DNA of 48,823 bases, taken from contig VBEC01000072.1 of assembly GCA_005883615.1 (NCBI GenBank), positions 1-48,823 on the forward strand, given 5' to 3'. The stretch's first letter is position 1, and each line of letters begins with the position of its first letter. Source of the stretch: Chloroflexota bacterium (GTDB lineage: Bacteria > Chloroflexota > Limnocylindria > Limnocylindrales > CSP1-4). The position numbers and the translations under genes were made by a program. The notes under the pieces were generated by a model. That model was not told where the DNA came from and did not search any database. It saw only the letters and a list, made by a program, of their open reading frames with translations. This document shows positions 23,328 to 35,598 of the stretch, in pieces.

Positions 23328-24358
23328 CTGGCAGTCCTCGCCGGAGTGCGACGACCGACGGGCGGTCTGCCCCCGACAACTCCTCGGCGTGGCTGCGACG
23401 CCGCCTGTCCGTGGTCCTCGCTGAGGGATCCGAGGACTGCTTCCAGCTCGGCCGGCAGTGGCGCTTCGACGCGGATGAGATGGCCGTCCGAGGGCGCCGC
23501 CAGCTCGAGGCGCCAGGCATGGAGGAAGAGGCGCCCGAGTCCTTCGGGCCCGCGCCGCGACCTGCCTGTGCCATACACCGGATCGCCGGCGACCGGGTGG
23601 CCGATGGCCTCCAGGTGGACGCGGATCTGGTGCGTCCGTCCCGTCACGAGGTCGAGCTCCAGGAGCGTCCAGCCGGCGAAGCGCTCCCTGACCCGATAGC
23701 CGGTAACCGCGGCCCGGCCGTCGGTCACAACCGCCATGCGAGTGCGGTGCCTTGGGTCCCGACCGATCGGCGCCTCGATCCGTCCGACCGAGGCTGTCAC
23801 GCTGCCCCAGACCAGCGCGAGGTAGGTCTTCTTCACTCGTCGGGCCTTGAGCTGGCTCATCAGCGATGCCTGCGCGGCATCGTTGCGGGCCACCATGAGC
23901 AAGCCGCTCGTGTCCCGGTCCAGGCGGTGGACGATGCCCGGACGAGCAACGCCCGCGATTCCTCCCCACGCCTCGGCGCCGCCCCGACCGAGTAACGCGT
24001 TGACCAGGGTGCCGCCCGAATGCCCCGGCGCCGGGTGGACGACGAGGCCGGCCGGCTTGTCGATGATCAGCACGTCGGGGTCTTCGTACACGACCCGCAG
24101 GTCGATCTCGCTTTCGGCGGCCGTTTCGGGTTGGGCTGCGGGCGGCACCTCGAGTCGGAGCCGTGTCCCCGGACCAACCACCGAGTTCGCCTTGAGCGGG
24201 ATCCCCTCGGACGTCAGGTGACCGGCCGCGATGAGCCGCTGGACGTAGCTCCTGGACAGCCCGGTGACGTCGGATACATATCGATCGACACGCAGCGGGC
24301 CAATGACCTCCGGCACACGCACCTCGTGTACCGCGCCCGCCGCGCGCCCCTCAGTCAC
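23324..24358 (-). CDS. rluD: RluA/RluD family 23S rRNA pseudouridine synthase
   Basis: Converts uridines to pseudouridine, most likely in 23S rRNA. An N-terminal S4-like domain (LRVDRYVSDVTGLSRSYVQR, GHLTSEG) is followed by the catalytic domain with PAGLVVHPAPGHSGGTLVNAL, the catalytic Asp in GIVHRLDRDTSGLL, and the usual VTGRTHQIRVHLEAIGHPV and GDPVYG motifs. GTG at 24356-24358 is used, overlapping the lspA end by eight bases (344 residues); longer frames cross lspA. The C-terminus has a basic, low-complexity tail. The lspA-rluD pair is very common. Specificity (RluD versus another RluA-type enzyme) is not decided. Confidence 0.92.
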   Translation of the reverse strand: MTEGRAAGAVHEVRVPEVIGPLRVDRYVSDVTGLSRSYVQRLIAAGHLTSEGIPLKANSVVGPGTRLRLEVPPAAQPETAAESEIDLRVVYEDPDVLIIDKPAGLVVHPAPGHSGGTLVNALLGRGGAEAWGGIAGVARPGIVHRLDRDTSGLLMVARNDAAQASLMSQLKARRVKKTYLALVWGSVTASVGRIEAPIGRDPRHRTRMAVVTDGRAAVTGYRVRERFAGWTLLELDLVTGRTHQIRVHLEAIGHPVAGDPVYGTGRSRRGPEGLGRLFLHAWRLELAAPSDGHLIRVEAPLPAELEAVLGSLSEDHGQAASQPRRGVVGGRPPVGRRTPARTAR

Positions 24359-24917
24359 CGGCAGGAGTTCCTTCCGATTCCGGCACCGACCCCGCCGGGA
24401 GCGCAGCCTTTGGTTCCCCGAGCCGCGGCCAGATCGCGAGAGCGACCAGCAGGAGAATCGCGCAGCTGATCGAGGCATCCGCCACGTTGAAGTCGTACCA
24501 GCGCAGCGTCCCGATGCCCGCATCGACGAAATCGACCACGTAACCAAGCCGAATACGGTCCGCGAGGTTGCCGATCGCTCCGCCGAACAGCAGGCCGAGC
24601 GCCACGCTCGCGAGCCAGTTGCTCCCGGCTCGGGCCTCGTAGCCAACGATCAGCCCGATCACTGCGAGGCTGACCACGGCGAACAGCGGCGCGGAATCGC
24701 GAAAGAGGCCGAACAGCGCGCCGGTGTTGTGGGACAGCGACAGCTGCAGGAGGTCGCCAATGATGGGCATCGGACGCCCAACCTCGAGGTGGGCCAGGAC
24801 CCACGCCTTGGTGACCAGATCCAGGATCACGACGACCGACGCGATTCCCACGAACAGAGGCCAGCGCGCTCCCCGAACGACCCCCCGGTGTGCAGGCGCC
24901 GTCCGCGGCCCGCTCAC
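24351..24917 (-). CDS. lspA: Lipoprotein signal peptidase
   Basis: Membrane aspartyl protease that cleaves the signal peptide of prolipoproteins. Four hydrophobic segments are visible. Family motifs: SHNTGALFGLF, FGGAIGNLADRI, and the two catalytic aspartates in VVDF (D129) and FNVADASI (D147). The GTG start at 24915-24917 gives 188 residues. It lies 70 bases after ileS; ileS-lspA-rluD is a classic order. A Gly/Glu/Pro-rich C-terminal tail extends past the last membrane helix. Its presence shows that the organism processes lipoproteins. Confidence 0.94.
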   Translation of the reverse strand: MSGPRTAPAHRGVVRGARWPLFVGIASVVVILDLVTKAWVLAHLEVGRPMPIIGDLLQLSLSHNTGALFGLFRDSAPLFAVVSLAVIGLIVGYEARAGSNWLASVALGLLFGGAIGNLADRIRLGYVVDFVDAGIGTLRWYDFNVADASISCAILLLVALAIWPRLGEPKAALPAGSVPESEGTPAGD

Positions 24918-24987
24918 CGCGCCGGTCGCACGACGATGTGCCTCGTCCAGGATCGAGCCTCCATGAAGGTAGTTCGCTCGACCTAGC

Positions 24988-28359
<3,372 letters not shown>

Positions 28360-28436
28360 CGGTCCTCGGATAGGCGTCCCGAGGGCGTCCGAAGCCCTCG
28401 AATTCACGCTCTGGGAGTCCGAGTATCCTACCCGCG

Positions 28437-30251
28437 ATGCAATCTCCCCAGGAGGTCCGACCGCGGTCGCGGTCGGCTTTCGCCGCTGCATTCCTGTCGC
28501 TCATTTTCCCCGGGCTTGGCCATCTCTACGCCGGCGTCCCGGCTCGCGCCCTCGGCTTCGCGGCGTTGCCGATCCTGGTCCTGTCGCTGCTGGCGGGCGT
28601 CTTCATCCGGAGCAACCCACTCGTCTTCCTGGGGACCATCGCCGCGAACCTGCCCGTGGTCCTGCTGCTCAACGTGCTGGTCCTGGCGTATCGCGCGGTT
28701 GCGGCCGTGGATGCCTACCGCGTGGCCATCTTCCTCAACGCGGTCGAAGCTTCTGGCGGCACGCGACTGGGGCGTCCGCGCCTTGTGAACAGCCCCGTTT
28801 CGCTGGCCGGGCTGATCGCCGTCCTGCTCGTGCTGGCCGGCGGGCACGGCGTCGTGGCGTATCAGGGGAGCGGCCTCGAGAGCACCATCAATTGCATCTT
28901 CGACCCGACCGGGACGGCGCAATGCGACGACTCGGACGCCTCGAGCGCCCAGGGCTCGTCCGGCAACCAGTCGCCCACCGTCACGCCGACCAACATCGCC
29001 GGAACGGCGAACCCCTCGGTCAGTGCACAGCCGCTCCAGACGGCGCCGCCATGGAACGGCAAGGACCGCCTCAACATCCTCCTCGTCGGAGCGGATCAGC
29101 GGCCGGGTGAGGGAACGTTCAACACCGACACCCTGATCGTCGTCAGCATCGATCCGACCACGAAACAGGTCGCGCTGTTCAGCCTGCCACGGGACACCGT
29201 CGACGTGCCGCTGCCGCCCGGACCTGCGCGGAACGTCTTCGGGGCCAGCTACCAAGGCAAGATCAACAGTCTCTGGACGACCGCGCAGGGTCGGCCCGAC
29301 ATCTTCCCCGGCAACGCCAACCAGCGCGGGTTCCAGGCGCTCAAGGACACCCTGGCGTACATGTACGGACTGAAGGACGGCATCAAGTACTACGTTGAGG
29401 TCAACTTCGACGGCTTCCGGCAGGTGGTCGACGCCATCGGCGGCGTCAACATCAACGTCCAGGTGCCGGTGCTCGACGACCGCTATCCGGGCGACGACGG
29501 GACACACTTGCGGGTCTACATCCCGTCGGGAATCCAGCACATGAGCGGGGCGCAGGCGCTCATCTACGCCCGCTCGCGGCACACCTCCGACGACTTCGAC
29601 CGGGGCGCCCGCCAGCAGCGCGTCCTGCTGTCGCTCCGCCAGCAGACCGACGTGCCGTCGCTGCTGCCCAGGCTGGGCGACCTGGAGAACGCCCTCAAGC
29701 GCGCGATCAAGACGGACATCCCCGTCGGGATCCTGCCTCAGCTCCTGGGCCTCGCCGGCGACGTGGATACGACCAACATCCGGCAGTACGTCTTCGCGCC
29801 GCCCCTGTACCAGACGCAGATCCTGCACGGCGACCCGCGCGGCTACGTGATCATTCCCAAGGTAGCTCAGATCCGCCAGGCCGTGGCCCAGGCGTTCCGG
29901 GTCGACCCGGCGGCCGAGGCCCAGCGCGAGAAGGTAGCGGCCGAGAATGCCAGGGTCTGGGTGCTCAACGGCTCCGACCGAACCGGGCAGGCCAGCGATC
30001 TTGCCAATTATCTGGTCTACCAGGGTCTCGACGCAACCGCGCCAAACCAGCTACCGAAGGCAAGTCGAAGCACGACCTCGATCGTCGTGTACAACGGCGT
30101 CGAGACGAAGCTGCCGCAGACCGTGGCCCTGCTCCAGCGCATCTTCTCGGTTCAGGTCACCCTCAAGACCGACGCGACCGCGCGCGTCGACATCGTGATC
30201 ACCACGGGATCCTCGACGCCTGCCTACACCCCGCCACCGTTCGCGCCCTGA
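28437..30251 (+). CDS. LytR-CpsA-Psr family protein with polytopic N-terminus and LytR_C domain
   Basis: LCP proteins transfer glycopolymers from lipid carriers to the cell wall or membrane anchors. Here an N-terminal membrane module (residues about 15-145, with FPGLGHLYAGVPARALGFAA and three or four hydrophobic segments) precedes a Ser/Thr/Pro-rich linker. The LCP domain begins at RLNILLVGADQRPGEGTFNT (about 211) and has SLPRDT, VDAIGGVNI and the conserved YARSRHTSDDFDRGARQQR. A LytR_C domain follows (ARVWVLNGSDRTGQASDLAN, residues about 495-590). 604 residues; most LCP proteins have only one membrane helix. No clear ribosome-binding site precedes the ATG. It ends one base from the convergent glycosyltransferase gene. 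Confidence 0.87.
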   Translation: MQSPQEVRPRSRSAFAAAFLSLIFPGLGHLYAGVPARALGFAALPILVLSLLAGVFIRSNPLVFLGTIAANLPVVLLLNVLVLAYRAVAAVDAYRVAIFLNAVEASGGTRLGRPRLVNSPVSLAGLIAVLLVLAGGHGVVAYQGSGLESTINCIFDPTGTAQCDDSDASSAQGSSGNQSPTVTPTNIAGTANPSVSAQPLQTAPPWNGKDRLNILLVGADQRPGEGTFNTDTLIVVSIDPTTKQVALFSLPRDTVDVPLPPGPARNVFGASYQGKINSLWTTAQGRPDIFPGNANQRGFQALKDTLAYMYGLKDGIKYYVEVNFDGFRQVVDAIGGVNINVQVPVLDDRYPGDDGTHLRVYIPSGIQHMSGAQALIYARSRHTSDDFDRGARQQRVLLSLRQQTDVPSLLPRLGDLENALKRAIKTDIPVGILPQLLGLAGDVDTTNIRQYVFAPPLYQTQILHGDPRGYVIIPKVAQIRQAVAQAFRVDPAAEAQREKVAAENARVWVLNGSDRTGQASDLANYLVYQGLDATAPNQLPKASRSTTSIVVYNGVETKLPQTVALLQRIFSVQVTLKTDATARVDIVITTGSSTPAYTPPPFAP

Positions 30252-30252
30252 T

Positions 30253-32109
30253 TCAGGCCTTTTCGGTCACCCGGTATTCCAGGTAGCGCCCGGTCATCAG
30301 GCGCGTCTGGGCGTCGAGGGCGGGCAGGTTCGAGAAGATGAGCCCGATCACGGGCAGGAACAGCCACTGGATGCGTGACATCACGCGCATGCCGCGGCCC
30401 CACTCCGGCGGCCTCTCCGGCGCGATCTGGTCCTCGACGTAGATGAGGATCAGCAGGCAGCAGAACGCTCCCGTGAGCAACATCGACGCGTAGACCGGGA
30501 GCTGCTGGCCGAGGGTCGAGCGGGCGAAGTCGGAGCCGCCGAACCAGCGGCTGATGAGCAGCGGGACGTTCGACCCGAATAGCATCACGAACGGCGCGAT
30601 CGCCCAGTTGACGTGGTCCAGCCACAGGTCGAACAGCCGCCGCACGCGCTGCCATCGGGGAATCTCCGAGTGGACCAGGGCGTTCTTGATGTAGTACGGG
30701 ATGTCCGTCACGCCCCATGCCCAGCGCCGGATCTGCGTGTACTGCTGCACCAGAGTTCTCGGGTACGAGCGCGCCCGGACGGCGTCGCCGTACATCGGGA
30801 TGAAGAGCGGCACGGCGCGGAACTCGCCCGAGTAGCGGAAGTACGACTTCCAGTAGAAGCGCGAGTCCTCGGGGATCGCGTCGGTCGCCCAGTAGTCCAC
30901 CTCGTGGACGGTGGCCAGCGACACCGAGTAGCTGCTGAAGCTGATCAGCTTCTCGGGCGTCAGCGAGCGCCACATCTGGACGTGGGTTGCGCCGACCGCC
31001 ACGAGTCGCACGGGCATGGGCGTCTGCCACAGGTTGTTGTGGAACATTGGCACCGGCTGGTACAGGCGGCGATAGCGGTCCGGGTCGGTCAGGAATGTGT
31101 ACGTGAGATAGCCGAAGTACTGCGGGTGGACCCGGTAGTCTGAATCGAGATCGGTCACCACCACCTTGCGCGGGTCGAAACCTAGCCGTCCCGTCAGCTC
31201 GCGGTACAGCCAGCGCCCGCCGTAGGCCATTGCGCTCGACTTGCCGACGACAATGCCCGGCTCCAGCGGATCGAGGATGTGGAAGAAATGCAGGAAGCGG
31301 TCCTCGAACAGCTCCTGCAGGCGCGCGACGTTCTCGCGCCCTTCGCTGTCCGACTCGCGGGTGATGATGGCGACCATCCGGAGCTCCCGCGGGTAATCCG
31401 TGTTGGCCAGGGCCGCAACGGTTTCGTAGAGCTTTTCGAATGGCTCCGTATAGGTCGGGATGAGCGCGACGTGCCAGAGCTCGCGAGGATCGGGAATCGG
31501 CTCGCCACGCCGGGCCAGCAGGCGCTCGATGTCGCGTCGCTCCGCCGCGAGGCGTGACAGTTCTCGCCGGCCGCCGACAGCCGCGAGGTGCTGGCCAGTT
31601 TGCTCGAGCTGGTCGATCCGCGCGCGGATGGCGGGAAGGAGGTGCGTGATCTCCAGCTTGCGGCCGGGAAGGTCGGTAAGGGCGAAGGCGCGCGTCCGCC
31701 AGTCGACCATCATGACCCCCCGGATCCGAAGGAACGCCACGACGACGCTGGCCACGAGCACCAGGGCCTTGTAGAACCAGTAGAAGTCGAAGCTCAGGAC
31801 GAACCAGGCGACGATCTCGGGATAGCGGAACGAGAGCACGATCGGCGCCAAGATCAGCGTCCAGGTGACGAGTCCGGGGACGATCTCGAGCAATCGCTGG
31901 GCGGATCGCCGGCGACCCTCGGGTCGTTCGACCGAGGCGACCTGGATGGCGACGGGCTCCAGGGGCTCCCCGGCCGCCCAGGGGCGCTGAGGCATCGGGA
32001 GTGCGGTGGCCGCCGGTGGAGGGGCGGTCGCAACCGCCCGATTCAGGGCGTCCGGCGCCTCCGCCGGAACGGTCGGGGCCTGGAGCCGCCTGATCGGCGC
32101 TTCAGACAC
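30253..32109 (-). CDS. Membrane glycosyltransferase family 2 protein
   Basis: 618-residue polytopic glycosyltransferase. Two hydrophobic segments near residues 75-125, then a GT2 domain: VALIPTYTEPFEKLYETVAA, the DxD site in VVTDLDSDYR (about 318), the acceptor region with ATDAIPEDS, and a QIRRWAW (QxxRW) motif at about 460 as in processive enzymes such as cellulose or hyaluronan synthases. Several more membrane helices follow. A Pro/Ala-rich N-terminal 40 residues look disordered. The GTG start overlaps ilvE by eight bases, and the gene converges on the LCP protein, so a surface polymer role is inferred. Confidence 0.8.
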   Translation of the reverse strand: MSEAPIRRLQAPTVPAEAPDALNRAVATAPPPAATALPMPQRPWAAGEPLEPVAIQVASVERPEGRRRSAQRLLEIVPGLVTWTLILAPIVLSFRYPEIVAWFVLSFDFYWFYKALVLVASVVVAFLRIRGVMMVDWRTRAFALTDLPGRKLEITHLLPAIRARIDQLEQTGQHLAAVGGRRELSRLAAERRDIERLLARRGEPIPDPRELWHVALIPTYTEPFEKLYETVAALANTDYPRELRMVAIITRESDSEGRENVARLQELFEDRFLHFFHILDPLEPGIVVGKSSAMAYGGRWLYRELTGRLGFDPRKVVVTDLDSDYRVHPQYFGYLTYTFLTDPDRYRRLYQPVPMFHNNLWQTPMPVRLVAVGATHVQMWRSLTPEKLISFSSYSVSLATVHEVDYWATDAIPEDSRFYWKSYFRYSGEFRAVPLFIPMYGDAVRARSYPRTLVQQYTQIRRWAWGVTDIPYYIKNALVHSEIPRWQRVRRLFDLWLDHVNWAIAPFVMLFGSNVPLLISRWFGGSDFARSTLGQQLPVYASMLLTGAFCCLLILIYVEDQIAPERPPEWGRGMRVMSRIQWLFLPVIGLIFSNLPALDAQTRLMTGRYLEYRVTEKA

Positions 32110-33100
32110 CCTCGTAGATCGGGGTCAGCCAGTGGCGATACTCTGGCCGCCGGCCGCGCACCGCCTCGAAGTAGCGATCCTTGATGGCTCGCGCGATCGG
32201 CCCGACCGCGCCGGAGCCCACCGGCCGGTGGTCGACTTCGATCACAGGGCTGACCTGGACGCCGGTGCCGCACAGCAGGATCTCGTCGGCCACGTACAGC
32301 TCGGAGCGGTCGATCGAGCGGGCTTCCGTCTTGAGCCCCTCGTCCTCCGCAAGCTGCATGATCGCCTTGCGGGTGATCCCTTCGAGGATGTCGTCATAGA
32401 CCGGCGGCGTGAGCAGCACGCCATCGCGGTAGACGAACAGGTTGGCCGCGGAGGCCTCGGATGCGTGCCCGTCGGGCGTCAGCACCAGAGCCTCGTCGAA
32501 ACCGTTGAGCTCCGCCTCGGACTTCTGGAAGGCCATGTTGACGTAGCCGCCCACGATCTTGCCGCGAGCCGGGAGCGCCTCGTCGGCGTTGCGCCGCCAG
32601 GACGAGGTCATGATCCGGATCCCGCCTTCTGTGTCGACATAGTTGCCGAACGGGATCGTGAGGATGTACAGCTGCGACTCCAGGTGATGCAGCCGGACGC
32701 CGATGGCCTTGGTCGACTTGTAGAACGACGGACGGATGTAGACGTCCTCGCGGAAGTCGTTCCGTCGGACGGTGTCCACGATCAGGCCGGTCAGGGCGTC
32801 CACGGACGGCACGTCGTCGATGAGCATGATCCGGCACGAGTTGCGGATTCGCTCGACGTGCTCCCGCACGAACAGCCCGTACAGCTGGCCCTGCTCGTCG
32901 TTCCAGTACGCGCGGATCCCCTCGAACACGGCCGTGCCGTACATGAAGGCGTGCGTCATGATGCTGACCTTCGCCTCGCGAAGCGGGACGAACTGGCCCT
33001 CGAAGTAGGTGATCAGCGAGTCCATGTCCGGGCCGGGGCCCGCGGGGCGGGCGGTCGTAGCCTTATCGGCCGAGGTCTTGACGGGCTTGTCGGTCAGCAT
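32102..33100 (-). CDS. ilvE: Branched-chain amino acid aminotransferase
   Basis: PLP enzyme interconverting branched-chain amino acids and 2-oxo acids. 332 residues of fold-type IV: FMYGTAVFEGIRAYWNDEQG, VYIRPSFYKST, PLP lysine in ARGKIVGGYVNMAF (K181), EASAANLFVYRDG and the ITRKAIMQLAED motif. The ATG at 33098-33100 has AGGAGA nine bases upstream. A low-complexity 25-residue leader precedes the conserved start. Translationally linked (8-base overlap) to the glycosyltransferase downstream, an unusual partner. D-amino-acid transaminase or ADC lyase belong to the same fold, but the motifs fit IlvE best. Confidence 0.9.
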   Translation of the reverse strand: MLTDKPVKTSADKATTARPAGPGPDMDSLITYFEGQFVPLREAKVSIMTHAFMYGTAVFEGIRAYWNDEQGQLYGLFVREHVERIRNSCRIMLIDDVPSVDALTGLIVDTVRRNDFREDVYIRPSFYKSTKAIGVRLHHLESQLYILTIPFGNYVDTEGGIRIMTSSWRRNADEALPARGKIVGGYVNMAFQKSEAELNGFDEALVLTPDGHASEASAANLFVYRDGVLLTPPVYDDILEGITRKAIMQLAEDEGLKTEARSIDRSELYVADEILLCGTGVQVSPVIEVDHRPVGSGAVGPIARAIKDRYFEAVRGRRPEYRHWLTPIYEGV

Positions 33101-33150
33101 CGACGGGGATCTCCTGCGGGTGTGCGGGAGGGTTTCGCGAACGCCGGCCG

Positions 33151-33159
33151 AGTATAACA
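33151..33159 (-). promoter_or_regulatory. Extended -10 promoter before ilvE
   Basis: On the minus strand the bases read TGTTATACT (TGn followed by TATACT, 5 of 6 consensus), about 50 bases before the ilvE ATG. No convincing -35 is visible. Predicted by sequence only. Confidence 0.5.
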
Positions 33160-33238
33160 GTGGCCCTTTTCGGACCTTCTTGACCGTCCTCGGCCGTCTC
33201 CGACCGCCCTCGTCTGTGCCGCGGTCCGGCAGCGTTGG

Positions 33239-34291
33239 TCAGATGGCGCCGCCGACCCGCGCCAGGACCAGGCCCAGGTATCCCCCGTAGAACGCCCCGC
33301 CGACGAGCAGTCCGCGGCCCGTCAGGCGCTGTGCCCGCCACATCGGCAGGAAGATCGCCGCCGACGAGGCGAAGGCGATGCCCGCCGACGCGAATGCCAC
33401 GACAGAGTCGCCCGTGACGGCCCACGTCTCCGAGGCGAAGATGAGCGCAACCGAGGTCGGGATGGCGCTCTGGAACACCATCGCCCCCGTGATGTTGCCC
33501 ATCGCCAGCGTGTCCTTGCCCTGCCGAATCCAGATCACGCTGTTGAACTTCTCGGGCAGCTCCGTGGCGATCGGCGCGATGACCAACGCCAGCAGGGTCC
33601 CGTCGATGCTGAACTGGTGCGCCAGGTCCTCCACTGCCCCGACGAAGAGATACGCGCCTCCGACGATGCACGCCAGCGCGACGAGCACCTGCAGGTTGAC
33701 GACCCGAAGGCGCGGCACGACCGGGTCGAGTGCGTGGTGCCGCCGGTCCAGGCGGTGCAGGCGGAGCGGTGCCAGATCCGCCGCATCCACGTCCGGATCG
33801 GCCTCGAAATGCCCCTTGACGTACCACGCGTAGATGCCCAGGAGCAGGGCCGCGACCGCCACCCGAGCACCCGTCATCTCGGCAGGCAGGAGGGCCACCC
33901 CGACCGCGACGCCGTACGCCAGCGCGAAATAGCCCATGTCATGGCCGAGCACGGACGTATCGACCGGCATGGCATCAGGGCTCCGGCTCCGCCGGCGGGC
34001 GAGCACGACCGCGACCCCGGTCACGAACATGGCCAGCGTCGAGAGCATGAACGGAGCTCCCAGCACCGCACCGACGCCCACGGCGTGCGAGTTTTCCTGG
34101 CCGCCCAGCAGGATCGCGATGAGCGGGATCATCGTCTCCGGCAGCGCTGTTCCCACCGCGGCCAGGACCGAGCCGACGGCACCCTCCGCGAGCTCGAGCT
34201 TGCGCCCGAACCACTCGATGCCGTTGGTGAACAGCTCCGCGCCGGCCAGGATGACCAGCAGCGCGACCGCCAGAAAGAGCAGGTCCATCAT
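33239..34291 (-). CDS. Calcium/cation antiporter (CaCA) family membrane protein
   Basis: Polytopic antiporter of the CaCA superfamily (350 residues, about ten hydrophobic segments). Two inverted alpha repeats are visible: the first with VGTALPETMIPLIAILLGGQ, the second with IAPIATELPEKFNSVIWIRQ followed by GNITGAMVFQ. The acidic residues of both repeats are kept. The ion exchanged (Ca, Na, K or H) cannot be told. The ATG overlaps the DUF1634 stop (ATGA), making it the third gene of a TSUP-DUF1634-CaCA unit. A His/Arg/Asp-rich cytoplasmic loop (LRLHRLDRRHHALD) lies between the repeats. Confidence 0.84.
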   Translation of the reverse strand: MMDLLFLAVALLVILAGAELFTNGIEWFGRKLELAEGAVGSVLAAVGTALPETMIPLIAILLGGQENSHAVGVGAVLGAPFMLSTLAMFVTGVAVVLARRRSRSPDAMPVDTSVLGHDMGYFALAYGVAVGVALLPAEMTGARVAVAALLLGIYAWYVKGHFEADPDVDAADLAPLRLHRLDRRHHALDPVVPRLRVVNLQVLVALACIVGGAYLFVGAVEDLAHQFSIDGTLLALVIAPIATELPEKFNSVIWIRQGKDTLAMGNITGAMVFQSAIPTSVALIFASETWAVTGDSVVAFASAGIAFASSAAIFLPMWRAQRLTGRGLLVGGAFYGGYLGLVLARVGGAI

Positions 34292-34704
34292 GCCGCGCCG
34301 CTCCCGGACAGCCCGATCGCCACGCTGGCCGCGATGACCAGCAGGATGCCGACTGAAACCACCACCATCGACCGCTCGCCAAATCGCAAGTATCCGAGCA
34401 GCGCCGCAAGCACCCGGGCGCTAGGCGTCGCGATCATGCACAGCAGGCCCAGCCACAGGAAGCCCGCGGGGCGGGCGGCCGCGAGGTCGCCAGGAAGCCG
34501 GGCGAGGTCGAGGCCCGGAACGCCCGGCGATTGCAGCGGCCAGCGACCGGCGGCGGCCATGCTGACGATCCCGACCGTAAGCAGGAGCACGCTCAGGTAA
34601 GTGCCCAGGGTCAGCAGCCGAGCGATCGCCCGGTCGAGATCGAAGGGGGCCCGGAGCGAGCCCTGCCCGGCACGATCCCCGCTCCCAGCCGACCGCACCT
34701 TCAC
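34288..34704 (-). CDS. DUF1634 small membrane protein
   Basis: 138-residue protein of the DUF1634 type, with three hydrophobic segments (LLTLGTYLSVLLLTVGIVSM, then FLWLGLLCMIATPSARVLAA, then VVSVGILLVIAASVAIGLSG). The middle P-S-x-R-V motif is typical. Members are usually found next to TSUP (TauE/SafE) permeases. The GTG start at 34702-34704 overlaps the TSUP stop as GTGA, and its own stop overlaps the CaCA start, so all three should be made together. Molecular function is not established. Confidence 0.8.
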   Translation of the reverse strand: MKVRSAGSGDRAGQGSLRAPFDLDRAIARLLTLGTYLSVLLLTVGIVSMAAAGRWPLQSPGVPGLDLARLPGDLAAARPAGFLWLGLLCMIATPSARVLAALLGYLRFGERSMVVVSVGILLVIAASVAIGLSGSGAA

Positions 34705-35543
34705 AGCAGGAGAGCCTTGCGGGTCATCTCGAACGCCGTATAGCCGAGGACGCCCACGAACAGCAGGCGAAGCACGCGGAGATCGATCCGGTGCGCCGTG
34801 CGGGAACCCAGCGAGGCACCTACGAAGGCGCCGACGGCGATCGGCGCGGCGACGGACGGGTCGATGCCGCCGCGAACGAGGTAGATCACCGCGCTCGCCG
34901 ACGCCGTGATCCCGATCATCAGGTTGCTCGTGGCCGTCGCGACCCGAAGCGGCACGCCCATGATCACGTTCATCACCGGAACCTTGACGAGGCCGCCGCC
35001 GATCCCGAGGAGCGCCGAGACCACCCCCGCACCGATGCTCCCGACCAGGCCCGGCCCGATGTGCCGGATGCGATAGCCCGGTCCAGACAGCCTCGCCGTC
35101 GCGTCCCGCCCGCCCGATGGCGGCTCCTCGTCATCGCTCGTCTCCGCGTCGTTCGCTACTGCTCCCTCCCCCCCGGCCCGTGGATCGTGTCGCACGAGCA
35201 TCGAGATGGCCACGTAGATGAGCAGTGCCGCGAACAGGCCCGCCAGTGTTCGCTCGTCGAGCAGGTACGCCAGCAGGCCACCGACCAGCGCCCCGAAGGC
35301 GGTGAACAGCTCGAGGGTCATGCCCAATCGCAGATTGGCGACGTGGCGCTGGAGATACACGCTGGCCGACGCGCTGCTGGTCACGATGACCGATACGAGG
35401 CTGACCCCGACGGCATCGCGCAGCGGCATCCCGAAGCCGAGGGTGAGCATTGGCACGATAAGGACCCCGCCGCCGAGCCCGAGCAGCGACCCGAACAGCC
35501 CTGCTCCGGCGCCGCCGACGATCAACCCCAGGCCGGCGATCAC
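34701..35543 (-). CDS. TSUP family (TauE/SafE-like) anion permease
   Basis: Sulfite-exporter-like permease of 280 residues with two homologous halves. Each half begins with a Gly-rich motif: GLFGSLLGLGGGVLIVPML near the N-terminus and ALLGIGGGLVKVPVMNVIMG in the middle. Seven or eight hydrophobic segments are visible, with a charged, disordered loop of about 40 residues (EGAVANDAETSDDEE region). Family substrates include sulfite, sulfoacetate, thiosulfate and C2 compounds; the substrate here cannot be assigned. GTG start. First gene of the coupled TSUP-DUF1634-CaCA unit, 55 bases after rpsR, so it may also be read from the rpsF promoter. Confidence 0.85.
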   Translation of the reverse strand: MIAGLGLIVGGAGAGLFGSLLGLGGGVLIVPMLTLGFGMPLRDAVGVSLVSVIVTSSASASVYLQRHVANLRLGMTLELFTAFGALVGGLLAYLLDERTLAGLFAALLIYVAISMLVRHDPRAGGEGAVANDAETSDDEEPPSGGRDATARLSGPGYRIRHIGPGLVGSIGAGVVSALLGIGGGLVKVPVMNVIMGVPLRVATATSNLMIGITASASAVIYLVRGGIDPSVAAPIAVGAFVGASLGSRTAHRIDLRVLRLLFVGVLGYTAFEMTRKALLL

Positions 35544-35598
35544 GTCAGGCCGCCGACCGCATCGCCGGGCCGCTATCGCGCGGGCCGGTCACGATCGG

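Noticed and set aside
28360-28436. T-box riboswitch before ileS
   Set aside because: Only 77 bases separate ileS and the LCP gene, and no T-box sequence (TGGNACC-like) is present.
28428-29828. 466-residue open frame on the minus strand
   Set aside because: Antisense of the LCP gene, which has recognisable domains; no plausible protein signal.
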